Below, piece after piece: positions 55,687 through 63,786 of a DNA stretch of 64,000 bases. Under the pieces are notes generated by a model. That model was not told where the DNA came from. It saw nothing but the letters and a program-made list of their open reading frames with translations, and did no database searches. Each line of letters begins with the position of its first letter. The first letter of the stretch is position 1. The position numbers and the translations under genes are program-made. This stretch comes from Corallococcus macrosporus DSM 14697 (GTDB taxonomy: Bacteria > Myxococcota > Myxococcia > Myxococcales > Myxococcaceae), in NCBI RefSeq assembly GCF_002305895.1, contig NZ_CP022203.1:1342501-1406500 (forward strand). The letters run 5' to 3'.

Positions 55687-55772
55687 GCGGGCGTGACGCT
55701 ACCGTGTCTGGGGCGCGGGGCCCACCTCTCTGGAAGGGCGCCGGCTGGTGCGGGCATGCCTAGAGTGCGGCC

Positions 55773-56894
55773 ATGGACAACCTGGCTCACTCGCTCGTGG
55801 GGGCATGGATGGCGGAGGCGGGGCTGAAGCGCACCACGCCGCTGGCCACCGCGACGCTCGTCATCGGCGCCAATCTTCCGGACGTGGATGGCCTCGTCGC
55901 CTTCGCGGGCTCGGATGCGTCGCTGTACTGGCGCCGGGGCTGGACGCACGGCGTGCTCGCCCTGGCGCTGTGGCCCTTCGTGCTCACGGGGTTGATGCTG
56001 CTATGGGACCGGTACGTGCGCCGGCGCAGGCATCCGGACCTCCCGCCCGCGCGCGTCGGGCCGCTGCTGGTGCTGTCCACGCTGTCCGTGCTGAGCCACC
56101 CCGCCCTGGACTGGCTCAACACGTATGGCGTGCGGCTGCTGATGCCCTTTGACGGGACGTGGTTCTACGGCGACACGCTCTTCATCATCGACCCGTGGGT
56201 GTGGCTGCTCGCGGGCGCCGCCGTCATCATGGCGGATGCTCGCACGCGCAAGTCCGCCGCGGCGTGGGTGGTGCTGGGCGTGGCCTCCACCGCGCTCATC
56301 ATGGTTCCCGCGTTCGTCCCGTGGCCTGCCAAGGCGATGTGGGCGGTGGGCGTGGCCGCCATCGTCTGGTTGCGGCTGCGGGGAACACATGTCCTCTCCG
56401 TGCAGCGCGTGGCCCGGGTATGCGGCGTGGGGCTCTTGCTCTACTTGTGCGCCATCTTCGCGGGCTCGCAGGTGGCCGCGCCGCGCGCGCTGGACTGGCT
56501 GCGCGCCCAGGGGCTCCCCGTGGAGCGCGCCATCGCCGGGCCGCTGCCCGCCAACCCCTTCGTGCGGGACATCATCGCCCTGGGGCCGGACCGCTATCAC
56601 TTCGTCCGCGCCGACTTCCTGGCGGATGACGCGGGCCGCTTCCGCATCAGTGACGCCAGCGAGCCTCGCGTTGTCCAGCCCGGGCCTGTCATCCAGGCCG
56701 CGCTGTCGGCGCCGCAGATTCGGGGGCTGGCCAACTGGCTGCGCCTGCCCACGTATCAGGTGGAGGAAGGCACCGACGGATGGCGCGTCACCATCCGCGA
56801 CGTCCGCTACTCGCGGACGCAGAGTGGCGGCCTGGGAACGGCGGTGGTGGAGCTGGATCACGCGCTGCGCCCCATCCGGGTCGAGCAGCGATAG
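55773..56894 (+). CDS. DUF457 membrane-bound metal-dependent hydrolase (YdjM-like)
   Basis: 373 residues. NLAHSLVGAWMAEAGLKRTT at the N-terminus, GANLPDVDGLVAF (Asp pair), WRRGWTHGVLALAL and VLSHPALDWLNTYGVRLLMP, with a histidine/aspartate set typical of DUF457/LexA-type YdjM proteins. Four to six helices follow; the C-terminal ~130 residues form a soluble domain (DRYHFVRADFLADDAGRFRI). YdjM is SOS-linked in E. coli; the substrate is unknown. Confidence 0.85.
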   Translation: MDNLAHSLVGAWMAEAGLKRTTPLATATLVIGANLPDVDGLVAFAGSDASLYWRRGWTHGVLALALWPFVLTGLMLLWDRYVRRRRHPDLPPARVGPLLVLSTLSVLSHPALDWLNTYGVRLLMPFDGTWFYGDTLFIIDPWVWLLAGAAVIMADARTRKSAAAWVVLGVASTALIMVPAFVPWPAKAMWAVGVAAIVWLRLRGTHVLSVQRVARVCGVGLLLYLCAIFAGSQVAAPRALDWLRAQGLPVERAIAGPLPANPFVRDIIALGPDRYHFVRADFLADDAGRFRISDASEPRVVQPGPVIQAALSAPQIRGLANWLRLPTYQVEEGTDGWRVTIRDVRYSRTQSGGLGTAVVELDHALRPIRVEQR

Positions 56895-56902
56895 GGGCTC
56901 AT

Positions 56903-56935
56903 CGCCGTCCCCGCTTGAGTCGCACGGGGACGGCG
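56903..56935. terminator. Strong bidirectional terminator hairpin
   Basis: CGCCGTCCCCG (56903-56913) pairs perfectly with CGGGGACGGCG (56925-56935), 11-base loop, between the DUF457 stop and prmA stop. Confidence 0.65.
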
Positions 56936-56945
56936 CCGTGCGCCT

Positions 56946-57812
56946 TCAGCGCTTCAAGTCGATGCGCACCCACTCGCCCTGGGTGGCGCCGGGCAGCACG
57001 GTGAGGCCCAGGTTGCGGTAGGCGGCTTCCACATCCGCGCGCTGATGCGCCAGCACGCCCGCCAGCACGAGCCGGTCCTTCGTCTTCGCCACAATCAACG
57101 GCGCCAGCTCGATGAGCGTGTTGGCCAGGATGTTGGCGAGCACCAGGTCGAAGGTGCCCTCCACCTGGGTCAGCTCCTTGCCCGACACCTCGATGTCCGG
57201 CGTCCCGTTCTCCGCCTGGTTCTCCTGCGCCAGCTCCACGGAGACAGGGTCATTGTCGGTGGCGACGGTCCGCCCCGCGCCCAGCTTCTTCGCGGCGATG
57301 GCCAGCACGCCCGTGCCGGTGCCCACGTCCAGGACGGTGGCGCCCGGGTGCTCCGCCATGTACGCGTCCACGGCCGCCAGGCACAGGGACGTCGTCGGGT
57401 GGTCACCGGTGCCAAAGGCCATCTTCGGCTCAATCACGAGCTGCACGGTGCCGGCGGGCGCGTTCGCCTTGTCCCAGGGCGGGCCCACCCACAACCGGCC
57501 CACGTGCACGGACTTGATGAGCGACTTCCACTCATTGCTCCAGTCCTGCTGGGGCTGCTCGTCGAGCGTGAGCCGCGCGTCGGGGAAGGACTCCACCACC
57601 TCGTCACGGGCGGCCTCGGCCGTGTCGCGGTCGTCGTAGTAGCCAATGATGATGGCCTCGCCCGGGTTGGGTCCGCGCACGCCCGGCATGATGGGCCCTT
57701 CGCGGTCCCGCACCTCGAGGCCCAGCGCGCCCGACTCGTGGAGGAGGTCCTGTACGGCCTCGGACGCTTCCTCGGGCAACTCCACTGTGAGTGACAGATA
57801 GGTCTGGGACAT
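56946..57812 (-). CDS. prmA: Ribosomal protein L11 methyltransferase
   Basis: 288 residues. PrmA-type sequence: YLSLTVELPEEASEAVQDLL at the N-terminus, the substrate-binding linker WSNEWKSLIKSVHVGRLWVG, then the methyltransferase domain with KMAFGTGDHPTTSLCL, VLDVGTGTGVLAIAAKKLGA, TDNDPVSVELAQEN and FDLVLANILANTLIELAP. It trimethylates ribosomal protein L11 at several lysines and the N-terminus. Start ATG 57812. Confidence 0.95.
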   Translation of the reverse strand: MSQTYLSLTVELPEEASEAVQDLLHESGALGLEVRDREGPIMPGVRGPNPGEAIIIGYYDDRDTAEAARDEVVESFPDARLTLDEQPQQDWSNEWKSLIKSVHVGRLWVGPPWDKANAPAGTVQLVIEPKMAFGTGDHPTTSLCLAAVDAYMAEHPGATVLDVGTGTGVLAIAAKKLGAGRTVATDNDPVSVELAQENQAENGTPDIEVSGKELTQVEGTFDLVLANILANTLIELAPLIVAKTKDRLVLAGVLAHQRADVEAAYRNLGLTVLPGATQGEWVRIDLKR

Positions 57813-57852
57813 GCGGGCCCTTTAATCCCAGTGTGGCTAGCGTGGAAGCGCT

Positions 57853-58218
57853 GTGAGACGCCTCATTCGCTGGTGGCCCCTGGTCTGCCTGACCGCCTGC
57901 TCTGGCCCGGACGCGCCGGATGCCGCGGTCTGTCGGGATGTCGTTGTCCGGCTCTGCCAGGCGGCGGCTGTCTGTCCCGGTGTGGCGGTGCAACTCGACC
58001 TGGGCCTGGCCTGCGACGCCAGCCTCCTCCAGAGGACCGGCTGCGAGGGCGAGGCCTTCGCCTTCACGTCCCCCACGCGAGAGCGCGTCCTGGAGTGCCG
58101 CGAGCCGCTGCTGAGCTGGGGCATGTCCACGGACCTCCCCCCGGCCTGCGGGGACGCGACGCGGTTTCTCACCGAGTGCCCGGACGTCGCGGGCTTCTTC
58201 CGGGAGGGCCAGCCATGA
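57853..58218 (+). CDS. Small lipoprotein
   Basis: 121 residues from GTG 57853. Basic start (MRRLIRWWP) and lipobox VCLTAC (Cys ~16), then about eight further cysteines (CRDVVVRLCQAAAVCPG, CGDATRFLTECPDVAGF), a pattern of disulfide-stabilised myxobacterial lipoproteins. Its stop overlaps the next gene's start by 4 bases (ATGA). Confidence 0.75.
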   Translation: MRRLIRWWPLVCLTACSGPDAPDAAVCRDVVVRLCQAAAVCPGVAVQLDLGLACDASLLQRTGCEGEAFAFTSPTRERVLECREPLLSWGMSTDLPPACGDATRFLTECPDVAGFFREGQP

Positions 58219-59126
58219 AGCGTCTGGGGGCGGCGGTGTTGGTGTGGGCGGTGGGGTGCACCCCGCTGGACGTGGAGCGGCGGACGGAGCGCGGGCCGCT
58301 GCTGCGGACCTACGCTCAGGAGAAGGCGCTGAACGAGCGCATCCCCTTCGCCACCACGCAGGTGCAGTGGCCCCAGCTCACCCTGGCCTTCTCCTCGGCG
58401 GACATCTGCCGCACCGAACAGCACGGCGAGTACGCCGAGGACGTCATCTCCACGCGCTACGACACCGGCGCGGCGGCGGCCGTGAGCACGGGCGGCATCC
58501 TCGCGGTGTTGGGCGGGGCCCTGCTGGTGGGGCGCACGCTGTTCTCCGACGCGCCGAACCGCTCCGCCATCGACGAGAAGGGCCGCTACGGCGCCTCCAG
58601 CCGCGAAGTGGCCACGGGCTGGGGGCTGGGGCTGCTCATCGTCGGCGTGCCCGCGGTCGTCGCGGGCATCGTCCAGCTCAACCGCGGCGGTGAGTCGCGG
58701 GAGACGCGCAAGACGGACGAACTGTTGTCCCTGCGGGAGGTGCCCTGCCAGCCCAAGCCGGTGGACGGCGTGGTGGAGCTGGCGGGCGGGCCGGATCCGC
58801 AGCCGCCGCCCCGGCTCACCCTCAATGGGGCGCTGGTGCTGACGGCGGATGAGATTCGGGAGCTGTCCTTCAGCGGCCTGGCGCTGGACGGAACGCCTGT
58901 CACGCTGGGAGAGGAGGACCTGGACCGGCTGGAGACCTTCCGCACCTGCGCGACGCTGCTGGCCGCGCCGGTGGATCCTCAAGCGCTGGCCGGGGAGGCG
59001 CGCTCGAACCCGGACCGGCTGAAGGTCAAGCGGGAGCTGGCACGGGGCTGCGCGAAGCTTCCGGGCGCTCCCGCCCAGCCCCTGCTCGACGCCATCGAAG
59101 GCGCCCTCGGGAGCACCGCCCTCTAA
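58215..59126 (+). CDS. Probable lipoprotein with a transmembrane-like hairpin; target of a cassette insertion
   Basis: 303 residues. Signal with lipobox-like WAVGC (residues 11-15). A middle segment has two hydrophobic stretches (AAAVSTGGILAVLGGALLVG and WGLGLLIVGVPAVVAGIV) and a C-terminal soluble half (LNGALVLTADEIRELSFSGL, LKVKRELARGCAKLPGAP). The last 15 codons, starting in PLLDAIEGALGSTAL, lie in a 46-bp repeat copied at 60901-60946. Co-translated with the small lipoprotein upstream. Function unknown. Confidence 0.75.
   Translation: MKRLGAAVLVWAVGCTPLDVERRTERGPLLRTYAQEKALNERIPFATTQVQWPQLTLAFSSADICRTEQHGEYAEDVISTRYDTGAAAAVSTGGILAVLGGALLVGRTLFSDAPNRSAIDEKGRYGASSREVATGWGLGLLIVGVPAVVAGIVQLNRGGESRETRKTDELLSLREVPCQPKPVDGVVELAGGPDPQPPPRLTLNGALVLTADEIRELSFSGLALDGTPVTLGEEDLDRLETFRTCATLLAAPVDPQALAGEARSNPDRLKVKRELARGCAKLPGAPAQPLLDAIEGALGSTAL
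59077..59122. repeat. 46-bp direct repeat, left copy
   Basis: Identical over 46 bases to 60901-60946 (starting AGCCCCTGCTCGAC, ending GAGCACCGCCCT). It is the 3' end of the lipoprotein gene, and homology stops sharply on both sides. Confidence 0.92.
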
Positions 59127-59353
59127 GCCAACTGGAGTCATACCGTTCAGGGGGATGCTGCGTCGTAAGAGCTCGCCGTCGCCCGTCGTGCCCTGCGGAA
59201 CCGCGTCGTGACACGCCCTGCCTCACACGCGAGGGGTGGACATGGACGCGGAGTTGGAGCGGCTCCGGTAAGCAGTCAGGGAGTGACGAGGCTGCAGGCG
59301 GAGCCGGTGCGCAGCATGGTGCGCTACCCCGAGGCGTTGCGGGCCGCAGTCTG

Positions 59354-59532
59354 ACGGCCAGCGCCTTCCGCAAGGCCCCCGAGTACCTGCGCCACCTCTG
59401 GCCAGGGCTGACCCTCTTCCTCTCCAACCCCTGGTGCCCCTGGACAATCAACACGTCGAGCGCCAGATGCGCACCGCCCTCTTCGCCATCGAGAACCCCG
59501 GCATCGTCACTCTGCCCAAGAGCCTCGACTGA
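59354..59532 (+). pseudogene. IS66-type transposase C-terminal remnant
   Basis: AFRKAPEYLRHLWPGLTLFL is followed, in a different frame, by VPLDNQHVERQMRTALFAIE and a stop; both match the end of IS66 TnpC (PLDN-x-x-ER). The frame changes at the C4 run 59428-59431. A short RYPEALR-like stretch precedes it. The rest of the transposase and the ends of the element are missing. The 584-base gap between genes at 59127-59710 holds only this remnant. Confidence 0.6.
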
Positions 59533-59710
59533 CCGCTGACCGTCCTGCACGCTCCGGCCATATCAGCCCGAACTGGAAGGGGGCACGGCGAGTTCTTACG
59601 TGTGCGCGGCGTGCCAACGGAATTGCCCCCCCGGAGGCGGTGCCCAACCACAACTGCCGCATGCCGGTTGTCGTGATGGCCTGTCGGCACCGCGCACTAG
59701 GGTGCGGGCA

Positions 59711-60355
59711 ATGAAAGCCATTGGTGCTGGTTTCTCCAGGAACTCAAGATTCCCCCCGTTGATGCTCCTGCTCCTCTCGGCTTGCACAGAGGGCCCAATG
59801 ACCCGACCTGACGCCTCTGTCCGGAAGTGGGTTGGCCCGGTGGTGACACTCCCGGGCGGAGGTCAATTCCGAACGGTCATCTTCTACGGTCCTTGGCAGT
59901 GCAGCAGCCAGCTCATGGACTACTGCCGCTCGAAGTGCTCAGGAAGTGGCCATGCACTCCAAGGCTGCATGTGGCTGGCGGATGTGAAGATGGACTTCCA
60001 GGGAACCGTGATGCGAGCGGGGAGCCGCTACGGGATGACGCACTGTTGCTGCAACTACGCGACGATTGCCCCTGCCCAGACCAACGCAGCGCGGGGGCAA
60101 TGGAACAGCATGCGCCCCGACTTCCGGCGCCAGTGGGCAGAACGGTTCGGTGCCTGGCCCACCGATGCAAATGGGACACCCTACGAGGGGCATCACGTTC
60201 GGGACCTCTGGCACGGCGGCAATCCCACCGACTGGGACAACATCATTCCGTTCCCGCAGGACCTGCACCAGCAACTCCCGGGCGCTTACAAGCAGTGCTA
60301 CGCGAACAACCCACCGTGGACTACGACAGGGGTGGACCATCCCTATGGAGAATGA
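59711..60355 (+). CDS. Lipoprotein toxin candidate with HNH-like C-terminus (SitA type)
   Basis: 214 residues from ATG 59711. A signal peptide ending in lipobox LLLLSAC (Cys25) makes it a lipoprotein. The middle has many cysteines (GPWQCSSQLMDYCRSKCSGS, HCCCNYATI). The C-terminal ~80 residues (FRRQWAERFGAWPTDANGTP, then EGHHVRDLWHGG and NIIPFPQDLHQQL) have the His-His ... Asn ... His spacing of HNH-superfamily (LHH/WHH-type) nuclease toxins. Myxobacterial SitA toxins are lipoproteins spread by outer-membrane exchange and carry varied C-terminal toxin domains with a cognate immunity gene downstream. That is what is seen here. Assignment is by architecture. Confidence 0.7.
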   Translation: MKAIGAGFSRNSRFPPLMLLLLSACTEGPMTRPDASVRKWVGPVVTLPGGGQFRTVIFYGPWQCSSQLMDYCRSKCSGSGHALQGCMWLADVKMDFQGTVMRAGSRYGMTHCCCNYATIAPAQTNAARGQWNSMRPDFRRQWAERFGAWPTDANGTPYEGHHVRDLWHGGNPTDWDNIIPFPQDLHQQLPGAYKQCYANNPPWTTTGVDHPYGE

Positions 60356-60824
60356 CCCATCCATGAAGGACCTCCTTGCGGAGTTGTCGCGACTCCACTT
60401 CCCAAATCCTCCTGCGACGCCCGAGCAAATCGAAGCGTTCGAGGACTCCGCAGGTTGGCGTTTGGACCCGGACCTACGCGCCTTCTACCTGCATTGCAAT
60501 GGTGCGCGCCTCTTCGACCGTATAGACCCTGCGTTCGCCTTCGTGCCGTTGTCGGAACTTCGCCGTGCCCGGCTCGTCATGCGTAACGACGACAGCGAAG
60601 AGGGCGGCCCCGCGTCTTGGTATGCCCTCTGCCGTGTGCGGGACAGCAACTTCATCCTGCTTGATGTGAGCGAGCAGCACGAAGGCCGCTACCCCCTACG
60701 TGATGGTTACAACGAGGCGTTCCCAGACCCGGACTACTGCCCCAAGATTGCCACGTCATTTCGGGCCTTCTTGATGGGCGCGCTCAGGTCGGAAGAACGG
60801 TGGTTCTGGCTGTCGAACCCTTGA
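60345..60824 (+). CDS. SMI1/KNR4-family immunity protein
   Basis: 159 residues from ATG 60345 (overlapping the toxin end by 11 bases); ATG 60363 is the alternative. SMI1/KNR4 marks: PPATPEQIEAFEDSAGWRLD, LRAFYLHCNGARLF, FVPLSELRRARLV, the D-x-x-G-x-Y-P-like YPLRDGYNEAFPD and a terminal ATSFRAFLMGAL. These domains are the most common immunity proteins of polymorphic toxins. Overlapping genes ensure co-production, protecting the producer and kin. Confidence 0.85.
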   Translation: MENDPSMKDLLAELSRLHFPNPPATPEQIEAFEDSAGWRLDPDLRAFYLHCNGARLFDRIDPAFAFVPLSELRRARLVMRNDDSEEGGPASWYALCRVRDSNFILLDVSEQHEGRYPLRDGYNEAFPDPDYCPKIATSFRAFLMGALRSEERWFWLSNP

Positions 60825-60900
60825 TGACCTCCGTAACTGCCTCGACGAAAGGCACACGCGTGTCCAGCCGTAGCTTTGGGACTCGGAAGGCGGCACGTGA

Positions 60901-60946
60901 AGCCCCTGCTCGACGCCATCGAAGGCGCCCTCGGGAGCACCGCCCT
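60901..60946. repeat. 46-bp direct repeat, right copy
   Basis: Same 46 bases as 59077-59122. In frame after GTGA AG it still encodes PLLDAIEGALGSTAL before TAG, so it keeps the ancestral 3' end of the gene that was interrupted. Confidence 0.92.
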
Positions 60947-60957
60947 GTAGGGACGGT

Positions 60958-60976
60958 GTGTCCTCCCGAGGGACAC
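60958..60976. terminator. Hairpin after the right repeat
   Basis: GTGTCC (60958-60963) pairs with GGACAC (60971-60976) between the right repeat and the convergent M16 stop at 60984. It was probably the original terminator of the lipoprotein gene before the insertion. Confidence 0.45.
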
Positions 60977-60983
60977 CGGGCCG

Positions 60984-63587
60984 CTACGGGCCGACGATGG
61001 CCAGCGCGCTGCGGTCGAAGTCGATGACCTTGCGGGCCACCTCGCGCACGTCCTCCGCCGTCACCGCCGCGACGCGGTCCGCGTAGTGGAGGAAGTTCCC
61101 CATGCCCAGGCCGTAGCAGGTGTCCAGCGCCAGCAGCGCCGCCCGCGCGCCGTTGCGCTGGAGACCAATCTCATGCGTGCCGATGAGGTGCTGCTTGGCG
61201 CGCGCCAGCTCCTCGGCGGGGATGGGCTCGTCCCGCACGCGCGCCAGCTCCGCGCGGATACCTTCCAGCGCCGCGTCCACCTTCTCCGGGCTGGTGCCCA
61301 TGTACGTGGCGAAGTAGCCCGGGTCCACGCCCTCGATGGCGAACGAGCTGACGCTGTAGGCCATGGAGCGCTTGTCCCGCAGCTCCACGAAGAGCCGCCC
61401 GCCCTGGCCGGACAGCACCGTGGAGAGCACCTCCAGCGCGTACTGCCACGGGTCGCTCACGCGGCCACCCGGGAAGCCCAGCACCAGGTGCGCCTGGGCC
61501 CTCGCCAGCACCTTCTTCGCCTCGCGGGGCCCCGTCAGCGGCGCCTCCACGGGGACCTTGGGCGGCGGGGCCGCCTTGCCGCGCGAGGTGCCGAAGTACT
61601 CGCGCGCCAGGGCCATGACCTCGTCCACCTTCACGTCGCCCACCACGCTGAGCGTGAGCTGCGACGGGTCCATGTACGCCGCGTGCCACGCGCGCAGCTT
61701 CTCCGGCGTCAGCTTCTCCACGGAGGCGTGCTCACCGGAGGTGGGCAGGCGGTACGGGTGCGTCTGGTAGATGGTCTTGCTGAACAGGTCGAAGGCCACG
61801 CTGGACGGCTTGTCCTCGCGCGTGAGGATGTCCTGGAGCAGCAGCGTGCGCTCGCGAGCGACCTCGGCCTCCGGGAAGGACGGGTTGAGCAGGCAGTCCG
61901 CGAAGAGGCGGAAGGCCGGCTCGAAGTGGCGCGACAGGAACTCCCCGCGCAGGCCCACCGAGTTGCGTCCGCCCTGGCCGCCCAGGCTGCCCGCGTACAC
62001 GTCGATGAGGTCGGAAATCTCCTCCGCGTCATGCGTGGGCGTGCCGCGCGTGAGGGTGCGGGTGAGCAGCGTGGAGATGCCGTTGTCCTCCGGCGTCTCG
62101 TAGCGCAGGCCGCCCGCGAACGCGGCGCGGACGGCGAACAGCGGCACCGCCGGCTCCACGCGCACGACAATCGTCGCGCCCGACGGCAGCTTCTCCGTGA
62201 TGATGTCGCTGGGGCCCGTGCCCGCGCCCTTCAGGATGCGCACCGGCGAGTCGCTCACGGGCACCTTGCGCGGCTTGCGCTCGGGCGGCGGCGCGGCGGG
62301 CCCGCGCTCCGCGGCGTCCAGCACCTCGTGGACCTGCGCCTCCGTCAGCGGCGTGCCCTCCGGCAGCAGGCCGGTGACGACGGCGCGGTCGAAGCGCAGG
62401 TAGCGCTCGGCGGCGGCGCGCAGGTGCTCGGGCGTGAGGTTGCGCACGGCCTCGTAGTAGCGGGCCTCCGCCTCCAGGCTGCCCATGCCGGACTGGTAGA
62501 AGCCCATCTTCCGGGCCACGCCCTGCACCGTCTCGCGCTGGTACACGGCCTCCGCCTCCACCAGCGCCTTGGCCGTGGCCAGCTCCTCCGCCGTCACCGG
62601 CGTGGCGCGCAGCGTGGCCAGCCCCCGGGCCGTCTCCTCCAGCGCGCGCACGGCGTTGGCGGGCTGGAGCGTCAGCGACGCGGAGAAGATGCCCGGGTCC
62701 ACCGGCGTATAGGCGAAGGTGTGGATGTCGTTGACCAGGTTGTGACGGCGCTTCACCTCGCGCGCCAGCCGGGACGCGTCCCCCTGGCCGGCGATCATCG
62801 CCAGCACGTCCAGCGCGGGCACGTCCGCGTGGTCCGCCTGGGGAATCCCGAAGGCCAGGTGCAGGTAGGCCTCCTTCACCTCGTCCGGGCGCAGCAGGAT
62901 GCGCCGGCCCGTCGCCTCGGGCTCCGCGGCGCGCGCCACCCAGCCCTCATACGGCCGGCCCCAGTCGCCGCCGAAGATGTCCTCCACCCACGCGCGCAGG
63001 TCCGCCTCGCGCAGGTCCCCGGCCACCGACAGCACCAGGTTCCTGGGCGTGTAGTGCCGGTGGTAGAACTCCAGCACCTTCTCCCGCGTGAAGCTGCGCA
63101 CGCTCGCGTCGGTGCCGATGACGGGCAGCCGGTAGGGGTGCACCTGGTAGGCGGTGGAGAAGAGGTCCCTGGAGGCGCGCCGGGACGGCGTGTCCTGGCT
63201 GCGCTTGATTTCCTCGCAGACCACCTCGATTTCGCGCGACAGCTCGCCCGCGTCGAAGGCCGACCGGCGCACCGCGTCCCCCAGGATGTCCAGGCCCATC
63301 CGGGCGAACTGGCTGGCGATGACGATGTGGTAGACGGTCTGGTCGTAGGAGGTCCAGGCATTGATTTCGCCGCCGTGGGACTCCACGTCCCGGGCGACCT
63401 CGCCGGGGCCGCGGCGCTCGGTGCCCTTGAAGAGCATGTGCTCGTGGAGGTGGGCCAGCCCCGCCTGGTCCGGCCGCTCGTCGGCGCTCCCGGCCTTGAC
63501 CCAGACCTGGAAGGCCGCGACCTTGGCGGCGTGCTGCTCCTCGAAGACGACGGTAAGCCCGTTGGGTAGCGCGTAGCGGATGGCCAT
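60984..63587 (-). CDS. Double M16 zinc peptidase
   Basis: 867 residues from ATG 63587 (no strong ribosome site; the frame is open to 63911). Two M16 halves are fused: the N-terminal half has the zinc motif H46-L-H48-E49-H50 (HxxEH) in AGLAHLHEHMLFKG and the distal Glu in REIEVVCEEIKRSQD, and the C-terminal half lacks the zinc motif but shows NSVGLRGEFLSRHFEPAF and LSVVGDVKVDEV. It resembles mitochondrial-processing-peptidase-like and pitrilysin-like zinc peptidases with an inactive second half. It may clear periplasmic or cytoplasmic peptides. No signal peptide at this start. Confidence 0.93.
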   Translation of the reverse strand: MAIRYALPNGLTVVFEEQHAAKVAAFQVWVKAGSADERPDQAGLAHLHEHMLFKGTERRGPGEVARDVESHGGEINAWTSYDQTVYHIVIASQFARMGLDILGDAVRRSAFDAGELSREIEVVCEEIKRSQDTPSRRASRDLFSTAYQVHPYRLPVIGTDASVRSFTREKVLEFYHRHYTPRNLVLSVAGDLREADLRAWVEDIFGGDWGRPYEGWVARAAEPEATGRRILLRPDEVKEAYLHLAFGIPQADHADVPALDVLAMIAGQGDASRLAREVKRRHNLVNDIHTFAYTPVDPGIFSASLTLQPANAVRALEETARGLATLRATPVTAEELATAKALVEAEAVYQRETVQGVARKMGFYQSGMGSLEAEARYYEAVRNLTPEHLRAAAERYLRFDRAVVTGLLPEGTPLTEAQVHEVLDAAERGPAAPPPERKPRKVPVSDSPVRILKGAGTGPSDIITEKLPSGATIVVRVEPAVPLFAVRAAFAGGLRYETPEDNGISTLLTRTLTRGTPTHDAEEISDLIDVYAGSLGGQGGRNSVGLRGEFLSRHFEPAFRLFADCLLNPSFPEAEVARERTLLLQDILTREDKPSSVAFDLFSKTIYQTHPYRLPTSGEHASVEKLTPEKLRAWHAAYMDPSQLTLSVVGDVKVDEVMALAREYFGTSRGKAAPPPKVPVEAPLTGPREAKKVLARAQAHLVLGFPGGRVSDPWQYALEVLSTVLSGQGGRLFVELRDKRSMAYSVSSFAIEGVDPGYFATYMGTSPEKVDAALEGIRAELARVRDEPIPAEELARAKQHLIGTHEIGLQRNGARAALLALDTCYGLGMGNFLHYADRVAAVTAEDVREVARKVIDFDRSALAIVGP

Positions 63588-63786
63588 AGAAACGTCCGAA
63601 GCTGTCACCCGCCCACCGAGAGGGCAAGGCGAGGTGTGATGTTTTCCCTCACTGGCTAACGCCCGGGAGCCCCGGCGTCGAGGAGACTGTACGGCTGCCG
63701 TCCGACCGGATGGATGGACTTCGGACGCGCACCTGCCCACGCGTCTCTGGTGGTGAGCCCGTCCGGGGGGTAACCTGCGCCCGCCC

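Larger units (their letters stand above)
59123..60946 (+). mobile_element. Inserted toxin-immunity cassette bounded by 46-bp repeats
   Basis: The 1824-bp unit lies between the two repeats (counting one repeat copy). It holds an IS66 transposase remnant, a lipoprotein toxin candidate and an SMI1/KNR4 immunity gene. Its base composition is lower than the surroundings (31 of 60 bases G+C at 59711-59770). The host gene's own terminator-like hairpin (60958-60976) lies after the right repeat, showing where the gene ended before insertion. No integrase gene is inside. Confidence 0.65.

Noticed and set aside
57831-58214. 5' extension of the lipoprotein gene at 58215
   Set aside because: Out-of-frame copy of the small lipoprotein; ATG 58215 with lipobox is better.
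61086-63569. 827-residue frame opposite M16 peptidase
   Set aside because: Same antisense artefact.
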